Assembly: GCA_017165825.1 (NCBI GenBank)
Contig: CM029393.1
Span: 7,864,893-7,928,892, forward strand
Source of the DNA: Hepsetus odoe
Taxonomy: Eukaryota; Chordata; Actinopteri; Characiformes; Hepsetidae
Direction of reading: 5' to 3'
DNA length: 64,000 nucleotides
Below, piece by piece: positions 33,893 to 45,726 of the stretch; within the stretch, counting starts at the first letter, position 1; each line of letters opens with the position of its first letter. Below the pieces are notes generated by a model. The model did not search any database, had not been told where the DNA came from, and worked only from the letters and a program-made list of their open reading frames with translations. The translations under genes were made by a program, and so were the position numbers.

Positions 33893-34092
33893 ATGGGTGG
33901 AGGTGGTCTAGTGGTAGGTGCCTATGGACCAATGGCTCAGTGGAGTCCCAGGTTTTAAATCCACCTCTGACACCACCATCATATAGTCTGAGCAGACCCT
34001 TAACCCTGAGTTGCTCCAGGGGGACTGTCCCTGTAATTAGGACATGGAAGTCGCTCTGGATAAGAACATCTGCTAAATGCAAAAATGTAAAT
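33893..34092 (+). mobile_element. SINE-B
   Basis: Head GGAGGTGGTCTAGTGGTAGG, degenerate box B GGTTTTAAATCCACC, body CTTAACCCTGAGTTGCTCCA, tail CTCTGGATAAGAACATCTGC then TAAATGC. Small deletions in the head. Confidence 0.85.
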
Positions 34093-35029
34093 ATTCTTGA
34101 CTAGGTTGGAGTTACATGATAAGAGAAGTTAGTCGTAATTATCACGTTCACATGTATGGAAAAAAGCATTGACAATATTGAAAATTATTGTCACAGCATA
34201 TATTCAAACATTTAAATGCGCTCCAAAATGCTTTACATTTGCTGGCTTAAAATCAAGTGAAATGAAGAATAATATTACTAACAGAATGTTTTCTTAAGAA
34301 ATAAGAGTTATGTTTTAAATGAGTAAATGCAGATGATAAGTTTACATTGGTAGTGAGTAAAGAAATTAAACAGAATATGATCTTTTTTGAACATGACATT
34401 GGTACAGAAAGTGCAGGTGGCTGATTTAAATGTTTTTGTTAGTTTCCCTGGTGGAATGTCGCATATAGTCAAAACAATACTAAAGTTCTAACAAGCAGTT
34501 TATTAGAAATTACTAGCCTTCATTTTAAGTTATTTGGCCTTTCTCTTATTAAGTTCTTTTGGTTATTAGTTAGAAGGTTCTTATTTAGATGATAGAGAGG
34601 AACCACCTCACTAATTTCAGAATGGTCCATGTTCTGGACTAGTTAAAGGGGATGAAACTGTAATTTAGTAGCTGTTTGGACACATCAGGTAGTTGATTGG
34701 TTTAGTTAGTTAGCTAGGAGTATTTCTATTTGGTAGCTGTTTGGTAGTTTGTTAAACAAGTTATGATGCGAGTTCCCCTGTCTAATACAGGTTGCTGTTA
34801 GCATCCAGACACTATCCTGGCCTGGTTCTAAAAGAGTCAGCTCCTTTATGAGGCTTCATATCCATCATTCTGATTCCAAAATGAGTTAAATAAACTTTGT
34901 TCATACCATCAAAGAGTTAGATCCTCTGGGCCTGCTTCCTCCTGCTCCCTTATTCTCTGGAGTTTACTGATATTCTCCACACACGATTGGGATGTTTAAT
35001 TCAGAACACAGATCCGCTAACAATCATTT
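34093..35029. other. AT-rich unique sequence
   Basis: Nothing recognised on either strand. Confidence 0.4.
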
Positions 35030-36560
35030 CTATCTGAAATGTATGTGGGCATCACTTGAGCTCAACATAAGCCACGTCAAACAGGTCTGCATGTGCGACC
35101 AGGCGACCATTTTCCTTCTAACTCAACTATAAGAACACGTCGACAGGTTAATAGAGCGGGGAGCCCGTGTCGAACTATTTTAAAATTTAATAAAGCGTCG
35201 ATGGAATTGGATGCCCGGGTTGCGATTCTGCCTCTTTCTCTCCGTTCTTCCACCCCCACTCCCACCCCAGCCCCAATCGGCGGCGCTGTCTGCCTGTGTT
35301 ATTTGATGCGTCTGACCTATGATTCATGAGTTTATTTCCAAAGACAAATGGTATCATTAAATCAATTTAGCATGTTCAGCTGATAGGAGGCCACTGGAGT
35401 GAGATTGCAGTTTAGGCACTCATCACCACCTCTCTTTATAAATTGCTCCCTGAAAAGGAATCAATCATAAACATTTCTTTTCTCCCTCACCCTCGTCCCT
35501 CAATGTCAAGCTTTTATTTAGCGCCCAAGAACAAATGAAATGTGAATAAGCAAAATATTGTATGACTCAACACTCCATGCTATCGGGCAAATTACAAATA
35601 GGTGTTCAATTGTTTATTTACAAGCAGTCGGCTGATCCAGTATACATCAAATGCGCCAGACCTACCAAAACAACTCCAGGCGAATAATTTCATTATGGAT
35701 CCTTGCAAAACATGTTTCCTTTCCCCGCTCCTACGATTACAGTCTTCCACTACGGATGCACTCTTGTTTAACATCATTTCAACAAAGGAACCTCAAATGT
35801 GTATAAGCAAGCACCAACATTCCCACTAATGGGATTCTAGAGGAGCATCTCTTGATCTGCAACTCTGGTGCCATTTTAACCGCTGCCAGCTCCTGGGGCT
35901 CAGACTGAAGTGAAGGGTCATCCACTTCTCACATAGCAATCATTAGCAAAGCTCAAGCCTGAGAGCTCCCTGGCAAAGGCTGGCCCCGAGAAGAGCAATA
36001 GAAAGTTCCAGAAGGTTGTGGTGGTGCTTCATCGGCCTGGTGCATCTGCAAGCATTGACCTTACTGAGGTCCACAGGGTGGAGAAACTGCAAAAAAACGA
36101 TCTCTTTAGTAGCCCATCCAAAGGAGTAGCATGAACAAGTGACAATAATCCCGATTGGCTTTTCAGAAAGCTGTGAAAAGAGGTTTGGGTTTCAATATGG
36201 CTCAAGCGATGACTAATACACAGATTGTTTTAGGGATGAGGTATGAAATGAAGCTCGATGAATTACTGAGAGACAACCTACACCACATACTCCAAAGAGG
36301 GAGATATTTTTAACATAAATTCTTCTTCAATTAGCAAGCTTCTCTACGCCTTTGCTGATGTGGGCCATGGGTTTGATCAAAGCTGCCAGTTCTCCTTCAG
36401 TTCAAAGTTATTGATAAATGCAGTAGGTTTACTGAGGTCTTCCAGGCCCATGGTTATAAAATAAGATAAACCTTCTAATAAAGCAACCTTAAAATCAATA
36501 AAATACAATTTGCTCTCAACTGCTGGTGCTCTAATGAGGGTTAGTAGTTGATATTAGGTT
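35030..36560. promoter_or_regulatory. candidate conserved noncoding block
   Basis: About 1.5 kb without repeats, with balanced composition. Many short motif clusters (ATCAATTTAGCATG, TTGATAAATGCAG, TCTTCAATTAGCAAG). No long open frame with family similarity. Regulatory function is an inference only. Confidence 0.3.
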
Positions 36561-37562
36561 AGGATGGCCATACGTGACAAATGGTGGTAAAAACTGCATT
36601 AACAATGCATAAAGAGGGTCCTATAGAGATGTCTAGTTCCACCTGAACTACTGGTAGTTCACTGCACAAATATTGTGAAACCTCTTTTGGATGGAATTGC
36701 CATTACATTGACTGCTGGCCATCACACACCACCCTGACCCTTGGGGTGGGTCCTACCTAATCAGCACTGGAAAGAGGAGCTTGTCTGGAAGCGGGGATGA
36801 AATGGTGAGAAAAGAATAAGCACTTAACCTCAGCAGTCACCACTGCCTAAGAACTGGGTGCAGCATCGATTTAGAATCAATGCGATGGATCAAAAAGCGC
36901 TGTGAGGGTGGTTTGGATTTCCTCCCAAAGCCTCTTTCAGAATGACAGTGCATCTGATTCCATAGTGCTGACGTTTTGAGACTGGCGTTGTCTATTGCAG
37001 CTCAATTTTCAACTCTTTTTTTTTTCTCTCATTTTTTGACAGTCTTCTCCCTCAAACTGACTCCAACAAGCTTGTAATTGACAAATAAGCCGGCGTGCAT
37101 GTTCATGGCAAATTGCATTAAGCAAAACAATTTAATATTCATTTCACACCTTGTTTTTTTTTTCCCTTTTACTCACCCTCAGGATTCAAATCAATACTTA
37201 AGGGTTTTTTGTTTTTTTTACTAAGAAGCTCTCTTGTTGCACATGTTAACAGGCAGAAAAAATGACATAGCGGCCCGAGCAAAATTGGAGATGAAGATCG
37301 AGATGATTAAGTAAAATGAGAAAATGGCACCAGGAACTGCTGCTCTGTGTGGTGCAGCAAAATAAAAGAGAAGAGAAAGTGGTTTCACTGAGTTTTGGAC
37401 CTGGCAGTCTCAACAAAAGAGAAAAGGCCAAAACAGAGACACTTGAACATGGAATTGATTGTTGAGACATGCGTGCCATACAATGACACTGACATACAAT
37501 GTAAGAACGTTTGCTTTTTTAACACCGGGACAAAAGGTAAACCGTGAGCAATTCATGATTTA
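36561..37562. other. unique noncoding sequence
   Basis: Nothing recognised. Several T-runs at 37016, 37155 and 37205. Confidence 0.4.
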
Positions 37563-37868
37563 GCATGGGCACAATGGGTAGCACTGTTGCCTTACAGCAA
37601 AGAAGGTCCTGGGTTAGGAGTTCACGAATTAAATTTGATCCGTGTCCTCCCCGTGTCTGTGTGTTTCCTCTGGGTGCTCGGGTTTCCTCCCATCATTCAA
37701 AGACATGCACGTCAGGTGCCAAATTGCCCCTAGGTCTAAGAACGTGTGTGTGTGTGTGTCTGCCCAGCGATGGACTGGCAACCTGTCCAGGGTGTTTCCC
37801 GGCCTTTCGCCCTGTGAGAACTGGGGATAGGCTCAACACCTCCGTGACCACGGCTAGCAATTGAGTGA
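37563..37868 (+). repeat. family C, near full length
   Basis: Head GGGCACAATGGGTAGCACTG then TTGCCTTACAGCAAAGAAGG. The box B area is disrupted. Then CCTCTGGGTGCTCGGGTTTC, TTCAAAGACATGCACGTCAG, GATGGACTGGCAACCTGTCC, GCCTTTCGCCCTGTGAGAAC, and the end GCAATTGAGTGAG. One of the most complete copies. Confidence 0.8.
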
Positions 37869-39259
37869 GAGAGAGGGATTACAGTGATGTTGATGCAATC
37901 CCACTGTTATGGTAATGAATAATAGTAATAACATGTGTAGTTACATGTGTAATTAATTGAAAAGTAAGGCTTTCTTTTTTGCGTACTATAATCTAGTGCC
38001 AAATGTGAATAGTGGTATCTTAACTAGAAGTGTTTTGAGCAAGAAGGCTTTTATAGCTTGTGAGACAGGTAGAGAGGGAAGCGATTCAAGGCTCATTCCT
38101 CCATCCACTCCAGCCAGGGCATCTGGCCTTATTCACGCCTGTCTGATTTATAGGTGTACCGGAGGGAGAGGAAAAGACGGAAGGGAGACAGGAAGCATGT
38201 TGGGCAGTTAATCTGACCCACCTCCGGGTCGCTGGACATGTGGACCAGTCTCTTTGTAAGTGCAAAGCCGCTGACCTCCAGTCACTTCCAGTCAGCCACA
38301 ATCTTCAGGCACTGCTCAGCACATACTGAGCACATTTCACCCAAAGACTAAAAATCTACACCAGACATAATAAATCAGAATTAAGCTGTATGTCGTCCAT
38401 TAGTTTGGTATTATCAAGCAGTATCTTATAATATAGCGGAGTATATTAGGCTATGAAATAAAACAGCACATTAATACTGATAATGTAATGTAGAATTCAT
38501 GTAAATTATATTCTCCTTATTCCTGTATGCTCCTGATAAACCGTAGTAATAAAGCATTCTCATTTGTGCCACCAAGACAGGACTGGATGCAGAAAAAAGC
38601 TCTGAAGGTTTGTTACAGGACACTCCTGACTCCTGGATAGGCAGCCAGCACTGTGTTCTCATCACTTCAATTATAGTTAGCATTAACTATCAGCCTTTTC
38701 TGCGGGAATGGACCATTTAGGCTCCTCATGGGCATCAATTAACCTCAGGTGTCCTTCCCTAGACCACTTTTGGTAGGTACTTACCATGGCATGGGAACAC
38801 CAATAAGATCTGCAATTGAGATGCCTGGATCTCATGCATCACTGTTGGCCCTCATGCATTCCAACACATCGCTTCAGGAACCGATTGTTCTGTAATTTTT
38901 TCCCCAAGTTGTTCATTTCTCTGTCTGTGGTGTGGCTAATTGGCTTATATATCGATCCTTAAATGACATATTTAGTTTGCTTTTGAAAGCGTAAATAAGT
39001 ACACAACAGTGTGTGACACAGTTTAATGCTAATTACTATTTAGTAAGGTAATCTTAGATGAAACATTGCACTGAGTGCTGGATATATTGCTGCTGCATTA
39101 GAAGCATATGTCCTGCCATCTGTCTACTGTCTAATGTAAACACAGCGTAAAGCTATTTATCTGTGCAATGAGCATTTATTTGTTTGAATAAACAACGCTC
39201 ATTGCTTCATTTCTCCTTGAAACGAGTCCGTTTTTTTGTATTTTAATGTCTTGCTGAGG
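37869..39259. other. unique noncoding sequence
   Basis: No repeat seen. 38050-38310 is GC-balanced and might be regulatory. Short open frames carry no known motif. Confidence 0.35.
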
Positions 39260-39630
39260 AACAGTTCTCCAGATGTTTCTGAAGGACAGTGTTGTTGTCT
39301 CTCATGTTTCAGTCCAGTCTCTGTACCTGGGCAGTTCTCCAGATCTTCCTGAAGAGTGTGTTGTTGTCTCTCATGTTCAGTCCAGTCTCTGTACCTGGCC
39401 GGTTCTCCAGATCTTCCTGAAGGACAGTGTTGTTTGTCTCTCATGTTCAGTCCAGTCTGTACCTGAGCAGTTCTCCAGATCTCCTGAGGACAGTGGTATT
39501 TTCTCTCATGTTCAGTCCAGTCTCTGTACCTGAGCAGTTCTCCAGATCTTCCTGAAGGACAGTGTTGTTGTCTCTCATCTTCAGTCCAGTCTGTACTGAG
39601 CAGTTCTCAGATCTTCCTGAAGGACAGTGT
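39260..39630 (-). repeat. 69-bp minisatellite, array A (about 5.5 units)
   Basis: Tandem units reading AGTTCTCCAGATCTTCCTGA ... CATGTTCAGTCCAGTCTCTG then TACCTGAGC. They are the reverse complement of the units in the array at 48390-49137. Units differ by substitutions and by 1-4 bp indels. Unique sequence flanks the array on both sides. Confidence 0.95.
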
Positions 39631-40040
39631 TTTTTTATGGAAAAAGAGGGACACAAGACTTTGCTTCAACACTGTGTATTTAACAGATAACCATCCACAA
39701 TAGAGCCACCAAATAAACTGTTGGCATTTACAAAAAAAATCACTTTTGCATGGTATTGTAGGACCGCAACCAAAAATCATTCCGTTTCAATCAGTTTCAT
39801 TCATCATGGAATGATCACCAGAATGAACAGCGTCACATGAATAGTAATCATAACATACAAAAAATCACAGGTTTTATGTAACATCACTATTTTGTTGTAT
39901 TTTAAACCAGTATATTGGTCACATTAGAGATCGTTTCAATAGAATCTTTTATATTGAGTTCACATCTGCGCAGATATTTAGTTGGACCTGTTCAACATGC
40001 AGTGGACCGTCCAAATATGTGTCATATTTTGCTGAATAAT
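39631..40040. other. AT-rich unique sequence
   Basis: Nothing recognised. Confidence 0.4.
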
Positions 40041-40276
40041 GAAAGTGAAAGTGACTATATGTCATAATGAAATACGGCACAGCAAACAGTGAGACACGAC
40101 AAATTTGAACCTCTGCTTTTCACCCACTTACACCATGCAGCAGCTGGCCAAAGAAGTGCCCGGGGAGCAGTGACAAGTGCCCATAGGTACCCATGGGGCA
40201 TTCTACTGGTCTGAATTTAGTCCCTAACCCTCCGACCACAAGGTCAACTCCTATCCAGCTAGGCCTACTACCCCCA
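40041..40276 (-). mobile_element. SINE-A, diverged
   Basis: Tail GAAAGTGACTATATGTCATA, then CACGACAAATTTGAACCTCT, CCGGGGAGCAGTGACAAG and CTACTGGTCTGAATTTAG. The head region is scrambled (CTAGCTGGATAGGAGTTGAC in reverse). Confidence 0.75.
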
Positions 40277-40840
40277 TGCATTTGCTCACCCCAAATTACA
40301 GCATATTTTAACAGTAAACAAATGACAGCACAGTGCGCTTACTTTTGAGTGTACTAGTATAACTTTATCTGTCATAAATGCGGGAACAAATGGCTCATTT
40401 TAAATGTCCTGCTGGATTCTTTCGATTTAATTATGCCGGGATCGATAAGTGCACGCAGGTCTCTGCTGTGGAGGATGGTGAGGGTGCTAAATGGGTGACC
40501 TTGGGTGTCGTTTTGACAATGTGGAGGTGCGCAGCAGGAGGCTTCACCAACACAAAACAACCTGTGTTTGAAAGATTTTCAAACGGTCCAATGTTCAATG
40601 GAGGCTCTGGCTGACCTTTCGAGTGGCCTGGCCGTTGCACGCTCCAAACACACTCTTTCGTTTGAAAGAGCTGGCAGTATAACCGAGCAGAATCAAAGGC
40701 TACAGCATCAGCATGCAGAGCAGGAGGGAGGCGAGTGTGTGTAGAGGCTAATGCGAGTGTGTGGGACAGGGTGGGGTGTGTGTATTTATGTGGGTGGCTG
40801 TAATGTGTGTGAAGAGACAGCGAGAGAGTGAAGCTGTGGA
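40277..40840. promoter_or_regulatory. candidate noncoding regulatory block
   Basis: Repeat-free and balanced in composition from 40370 to 40700. Becomes TG-rich after 40735. The 78-codon frame at 40378-40614 has no recognised family. Confidence 0.25.
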
Positions 40841-40872
40841 AGTGTGTGTGTGTGTGTGTGTGTGTATATAAG
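40841..40872 (+). repeat. (TG)n tract ending in a TATA-like box
   Basis: About twelve TG units end in TATATAAG (40865-40872), followed 12 bases later by TGCGTCAT, a CRE/AP-1-like site. This could be a chance product of the repeat. No exon is visible downstream. Confidence 0.4.
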
Positions 40873-41048
40873 CCTTACTCTGCGTCATGTGCAAGGATCA
40901 AACAGAATGCCTACAGACACAATCCAGCACCACCTGACACTCGCTTCATGCTGACACTCTCGCTGAGTATCATCCTGCGCTGTTAGCAGAAATCCGTACG
41001 ACCTTGTAACAAAGAATAAAGGGAGGTGGGGTCTAATATAAGTCTTGT

Positions 41049-41058
41049 TCTCTCTCTG

Positions 41059-41132
<74 letters not shown>
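41049..41132. repeat. (TC)n microsatellite
   Basis: About 40 TC units with one GCC interruption. Confidence 0.95.
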
Positions 41133-41134
<2 letters not shown>

Positions 41135-41548
41135 GATTAAAGGTTAACATTTGCTCTTGTATTCGTCTCAAGAGGCCTTGCCTCACTACTGGAGTGTTTC
41201 TGGTTCGGACAGATCTTTCAGGTTAGAGATTGATGACAAAATCGTACAGAAAGGTAGAAATAAGCATGTTCTCTAGCATGAACCTGAACACTCTGAAGTG
41301 AAATATTGCACCGTGCTGAGTTTTCCAGCATATTTTTATCTGGCCAGATTGAGCAAGGTCCACATTTGGGACCTATTTCAGACATTCAGCCTTTTGGACA
41401 CATGCAGGATCAGGCAAAAGCCCCCATTTTTTCCAGTTATTCATTTTCCATTTTCTACCAGTGCTTCATTTTTATCCACCCATTCCACTCCAGAGAGTTT
41501 CCATAGTGTAGTGTTTCTCGTATTTCCCCTGGTTTGGAACCAGCAAGG
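41133..41548. other. unique noncoding sequence
   Basis: Nothing recognised. Confidence 0.4.
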
Positions 41549-41663
41549 CCAGCAGTGGCCTAATAGTGGCCTTAGGGACTAGACCCCAGGACTGGACGCT
41601 TGATGGTTTGAAACCAAGACCAGTAGCTTATCAGAGGTACCTTTGAGCAAGGTACTGTCCATC
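41549..41663 (+). mobile_element. SINE-A head fragment
   Basis: CCAGCAGTGGCCTAATAGTG, degenerate box B GGTTTGAAACCAAGACC, and GAGGTACCTTTGAGCAAGGT. The 3' half is missing. Confidence 0.7.
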
Positions 41664-41949
41664 TAAGCTTGGGGACAAAATTACATACCTGTTGTGTCTC
41701 TCTCATGTTTTTCTGTTTTCTATTTTATGGCTTTTGCATATTTTATGTCATGTAGGTTTGTTGTGCACCAATAAACACAACCAGGGATCATCTTTTCTGT
41801 GCATTTTTGTCCATTTTTGTCTATTTGTCCTCTGAATTCTAGGAAGGTGAAATAAATCCAAGAGTGTAAAATAAAAATAGAGCAAAAAAAATATTACAAA
41901 TCTCTGAACGCTCTCCTTAAGCAGAGTAAGTATTTGTGTTTCATTATTT
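41664..41949. other. unique noncoding sequence
   Basis: Nothing recognised. Confidence 0.4.
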
Positions 41950-42188
41950 GGTAGTGGGTAGCAATGTCTCCTCACAGCGAGAAGGTCCTGCGTCGATTCC
42001 CAGGCGGGACGGTCCGGGTCCTTTCTGTCTGGAGTTTGCATGTTCTCCTTGTGTCTGTGTGTGTGTGTTTCCTCTCGCTGCTCTGGTGTCCTCCCACTGC
42101 CCAAAGACATGCATGTCAGGCGATTAGAGATCCAGCACTGCCCATGAGCCAAATCAGGACAAGTGGCTAAGAAAATGAGTGAGTGAGT
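41950..42188 (+). repeat. family C, 3' part deleted
   Basis: Head GGTAGTGGGTAGCAATGTCT, box-B-like CGTCGATTCCCAGGCGGGAC, GAGTTTGCATGTTCTCCTTG, CCCAAAGACATGCATGTCAG. After the GATTAGAGAT stretch it jumps to CCAGCACTGCCCATGAGCC and ends AGGACAAGTGGCTAAGAAAA with a (TGAG)n tail. Confidence 0.8.
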
Positions 42189-43510
42189 ATCTCCGGTCAA
42201 TTAAAAACATGAACACAATTCAGACATAAAATAATAAACATTTGTACTCGTTCTGCCCCCGAATATATACAACCCCCATTTTCTGGTAAAACTACCATGT
42301 GCTCCAGGATGGCCCACGTCTCAGTCAATGTCCCAGAACCTCATTATTAGGAAATAAATCCCTGTATATCAACGCTGAAGTTGGACCTAAATCAACTCCT
42401 GGGACATTACGTCACATTCAATTGGGGCAGGGATCATAATTAAAGATCGGCACCCCGTGATCACCGGCGCCAAAACCATGATGGATGGCCTTTGAACACA
42501 TCAAGAAACAGCATTAGCCTGAGCGAGCAGCATATCAAAACATTCGCTGCAAAATATGCAAATAGAACCGAATGAATATGCAGAAGAACTGGATCGCAAG
42601 GAGCAGCCACCTAGCTGAGCAAGAGAGCAGTCAGCGACAATCATTAGTCAGGAATAAAACAGTGTTCTGATGATGAAGTGCCTTATAAATAATTAGCTTT
42701 CTTGTTCTGTTATGCGTCAAGGAAAGATGGTGAAATTTTCATGGCCTTTTTATGATTAATGTTTCCTGGTTGTGTTTTTTTTTTTTTTTTCCTGCTGCTT
42801 CATATTTGCTGACAAATTACATGCCACTCCTGACATTGATGGTTTACCTATCGCATCTACATGTGATTATTTATGTGCAATTTGTATTATATGGTTTTAA
42901 ATCGATGCGAAATAAATTTGGTTTGCTTAATTATTTTATTACATGCCATTGGTGGGTGGTTCATAATTAATACTTCTGTCAGCCCTCAGAGCGTGGGAGT
43001 GTGTTTTGAATTATAAAAATAAAAGCTGGTGAAGCCCACACATTTACACTTCAGCATCATTTTCATCACTCGGCGCTGGATGGAAATCACTAATAATAGT
43101 GCGGCGACTGAAGACCGCAAAAGAAACGATGGTCTTACCCCGAATGTGTCCAAGGCATGTGCTGATAGGTTTGGACTTCCTCTAAAAAGATTCTTATTTA
43201 TTTATTTTTTTTTTTAATATTTGAAATATTGCTGTTTTTAATAGAGCTTGAATTTAATTTTCCCAAATGTTACTAGTGGATTTACAAAGCTTATGTACTA
43301 ATGTTTTAAATTGTGTTTCCTTTAGTACTTTCTTGATTTTTTTATGTATCTTAACAAAGAAGTAATAGTTTTTTTCATGAATATTAAGTTATATTCTGTT
43401 AAATGTTTGTTCTTCTTTGCAGTCGGAACACGTCACTTTCAGATCAATTTTGAATCCACAAGATAGCCAACTGAAATCTGACTCTGGATCTGGATAATGT
43501 TCATCACTCT
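42189..43510. promoter_or_regulatory. candidate conserved noncoding block with octamer
   Basis: Repeat-free. 42300-42720 holds a perfect POU octamer ATGCAAAT at 42556-42563, plus CAATCATTAGTCAGG and AATAATTAGC homeodomain-like sites. 42770-43380 becomes AT- and T-rich. No coding signal. Confidence 0.3.
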
Positions 43511-43820
43511 TCTTCTTCTTCTTCTTGCAGCTGCTCCCTTTGCAGATTAACCATCTACATTTCGTCCTGTCCTCTGCATCTTCCTCCTTCAAACCAACTG
43601 TCTGCATGTCCTCTCTCATCACATCCATAAACCTCCTCTTTCGTCTGCCTCTTCTCCTCTTTCCTGGCAGCTCCATCTTCAACATCCTCCTCCCGATATA
43701 CTCCTCGTCTCTCCTCTGCACATGTCCAAACCAACGCAACCTTGCTTCTCTAACTTTGTCTCCAAAACATCCAACCTGAGCTGTCCCTCTAATATACTCA
43801 TATCTAATCCTGTCCACCTA
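43511..43820 (-). mobile_element. RTE-type LINE, 3' end (minus copy)
   Basis: The minus strand encodes the conserved C-terminal segment of fish RTE-like LINEs. Motifs in order are DRIRYEYIRGTAQVG, LRWFGHVQRRDEEYIGRRML, MELPGKRRRGRRKRRFMDVM and EDAEDRTKCRW. The 3' end is GGGAGCAGCTGC followed by (AAG)n, read as (TTC)n at 43511-43526 on plus. The endonuclease and reverse transcriptase parts are absent (5' truncation). The frame is open over this part, so it is moderately young. Confidence 0.85.
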
Positions 43821-43871
43821 TTGGCACCAAATGAAAATCTCTTCTATTTGTCGTTTTATCAGTGTTTTATC

Positions 43872-44528
43872 AATGTCTCCACAGACAGGAGTGATCTGTG
43901 ACAGATGGAGACAAGAAAGAGTGAAACTGAAGGCTTACAGGATGATAGTCAGTCTGTCATTTGTCCTAATTAGGGTCGCTGGAGTCCATCCCGGCTCACA
44001 CAGGGCAAAGGACGGAGACACACCCTGGACATGTCGCCAGCCCATCGCAGGGAGGAGCAAACCGACAGGTACCTCAGGGCAACCCGCCGGTAAAGGGCTT
44101 GAACCCACAATCCTCCAATCTGGGGCCAACTCCGTAACCACTAGGCCACCGCTGCCCCAGGATGATAGTGATACCAGCTATGCTATATGGGTTGGTGACA
44201 GTGGCAAAGGTAAAGATGCTGAGATTTATTTTGGGAGTGACATGGATGGGCAGGATTAGAACCAAGTTTATTAAAAGGACAGCTCAGGTTGGACAGTTTT
44301 GGGACAAATTACATGAGCGAAACTGTGTTGGTTTGGAGACATAGAGAGGACAGATGAGCACTATTTTGGAAGAAGGATGTTGAGGATGGAGCTGCAAAAG
44401 GACAAAGAGGAGGTTCATGGATGTAGTGAGAGAGGACATAAGAGGTGGATGGTGTGAAAGAGGAAGATGCAGACGAACAGAAGAAATGGAAACTAATGAT
44501 CCTCTATGGTGACTCCTAATGGGAGAAA
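43872..44528 (+). mobile_element. RTE-type LINE, 3' end (plus copy), split by SINE D
   Basis: Same family, opposite strand. Visible coded motifs are GVICDRW and LKAYRMIV (before the insert), then PAMLYGLVTVA, KMLRFILGV, MGRIRTKFIKRTAQVG and KRRFMDVV-like text in a shifted frame, ending GTGACTCCTAATGGGAGA. Frameshifts and stops make it a dead, older copy than its neighbour. Interrupted at 43950-44158. Confidence 0.8.
43950..44158 (-). mobile_element. chimeric SINE D nested in RTE, with target duplication
   Basis: Reverse strand: GGGGCAGCGGTGGCCTAGTG, box B GGGTTCAAGCCC, CCTGAGGTACC, then the family C tail (CCCTGCGATGGGCTGGCGAC, TGTGTGAGCCGGGATGGACT). Flanked by a perfect 11-bp duplication AGGATGATAGT (43939-43949 and 44159-44169). 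Removing the insert restores the RTE text across the junction. Confidence 0.92.
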
Positions 44529-44875
44529 TATTTAATGGGACTAAAAGCTTTTGAGCCTGTGTTGTCAGATCTGGTCTTTTCCTTGGAAACGTAAACAACC
44601 TCTAAATTCCAAGTAATTATTGAGAGAAATATTTTCAAAGTTTCAGAAACAACCAGGCAAACACAGCCTAGGGCATCTGAAGCACTACTTGAAGTCACAG
44701 CAGACTCTCTCAGAAACCTTGAAGTGATAAAGATCTGAAAGTACAAAGCCTCAGGAAATAGTGATCCATGTAAGTGAGATGACATGAATAAATGGAGCAT
44801 TGTTCAGTCAGGGTGTGTAAATGCATGATTATACATATTAAGGATAAAAATCAATGTGTTTGTTATACGAGGGTT
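44529..44875. other. unique noncoding sequence
   Basis: Nothing recognised. Confidence 0.4.
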
Positions 44876-45030
44876 TTCCACAGAGTGCCTCCATTTCCTT
44901 CCACGGTCTCAAGACATGCACATCAGGTGGAATGGAGAGGTGGATCCCTTGGTGTAATTGTGTGACTGGTGTCCAGGGTCTTCACCCTTCACCCTATGAG
45001 CAACCCAGGTTGAGATAAGGAGCTCAGATG
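44876..45030 (+). repeat. family C, old and partial
   Basis: TTCCTTCCACGGTCTCAAGA, CATGCACATCAGGTGGAATG, GTGTCCAGGGTCTTCACC, then AAGGAGCTCAGATGA. Internally deleted. Confidence 0.55.
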
Positions 45031-45127
45031 ACAGACAGATAGAGCTGGTTCAACGCAGGGTTTCGTCAAACACTGTCAGTGTTGGCAAACAGGGATCAGG
45101 CTTCTCCACTATTCTCCATTTCAGCTC

Positions 45128-45366
45128 TCCAGGAGCTTGTGCACAGTGAGCACAGCATACAGTGAGACACAATGAAATTCAGCCTCAGCATTTAACCCAT
45201 GCATACACGTGCAGCAGGAGGCAGCTATTTAAAGTGCTCAGGGAACAATGATGGGGACAGTACCTTGCTCAAGGGTACCTCAGGGCAACCTACTAGATCT
45301 GGGATTCAAAACTATGACCTTCTGATCCTGGGGCCTAGTCCCAAAACACTAGGACACTGCTGCTCC
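45128..45366 (-). mobile_element. SINE-A
   Basis: Body CAGTGAGACACAATGAAATT, AGGAGGCAGCTATTTAAAGT and ACAGTACCTTGCTCAAGGGT. The head in reverse reads GGAGCAGCAGTGTCCTAGTG with box B GTTTTGAATCCC. Near full length but lacking the terminal CACTTTCACTTT. Confidence 0.8.
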
Positions 45367-45726
45367 AAAGAATGTGAACTCCCCGTCAGAGGCTATGGCC
45401 TCCTAAAGGTCAGTTCTGGTCTGCTTCTCCAGAGTACTAAGGTGCTCCACCACAGACCACACCCACCTTCCAGGTGCCCCAGGGCATTTGGACAGTTTAA
45501 CTAATTAGGGTTGGTATTTATAATCACTCAAGGTCTTTGCAAACTCTCTTGAGAATTTGCCGAAGTTACTGAGATCCTTAAATTCTTGCGATTCTTGGAC
45601 TCTGACCCTGTCTTGTAGAACTCTTGACCTTTGACTTTTGAAGCTTCACTTAAATGCCTGTTGCCCCTATTTAACCATTGCCTGAAAGACTACTATTTTC
45701 TGAATAATCCAATATTCTCATATGTG
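45367..45726. other. unique noncoding sequence
   Basis: Nothing recognised. Confidence 0.4.

Noticed and set aside
39260..39630. CRISPR-like repeat array
   Set aside because: Contiguous 69-bp tandem units without unique spacers in a vertebrate genome. A minisatellite.
41186..41225. GVFLVRTD-like text resembling the start of RP2 exon 3 (GFFLVQTK)
   Set aside because: Only a few residues match, there is no acceptor in the right phase, and similarity ends at once with a stop. Chance.
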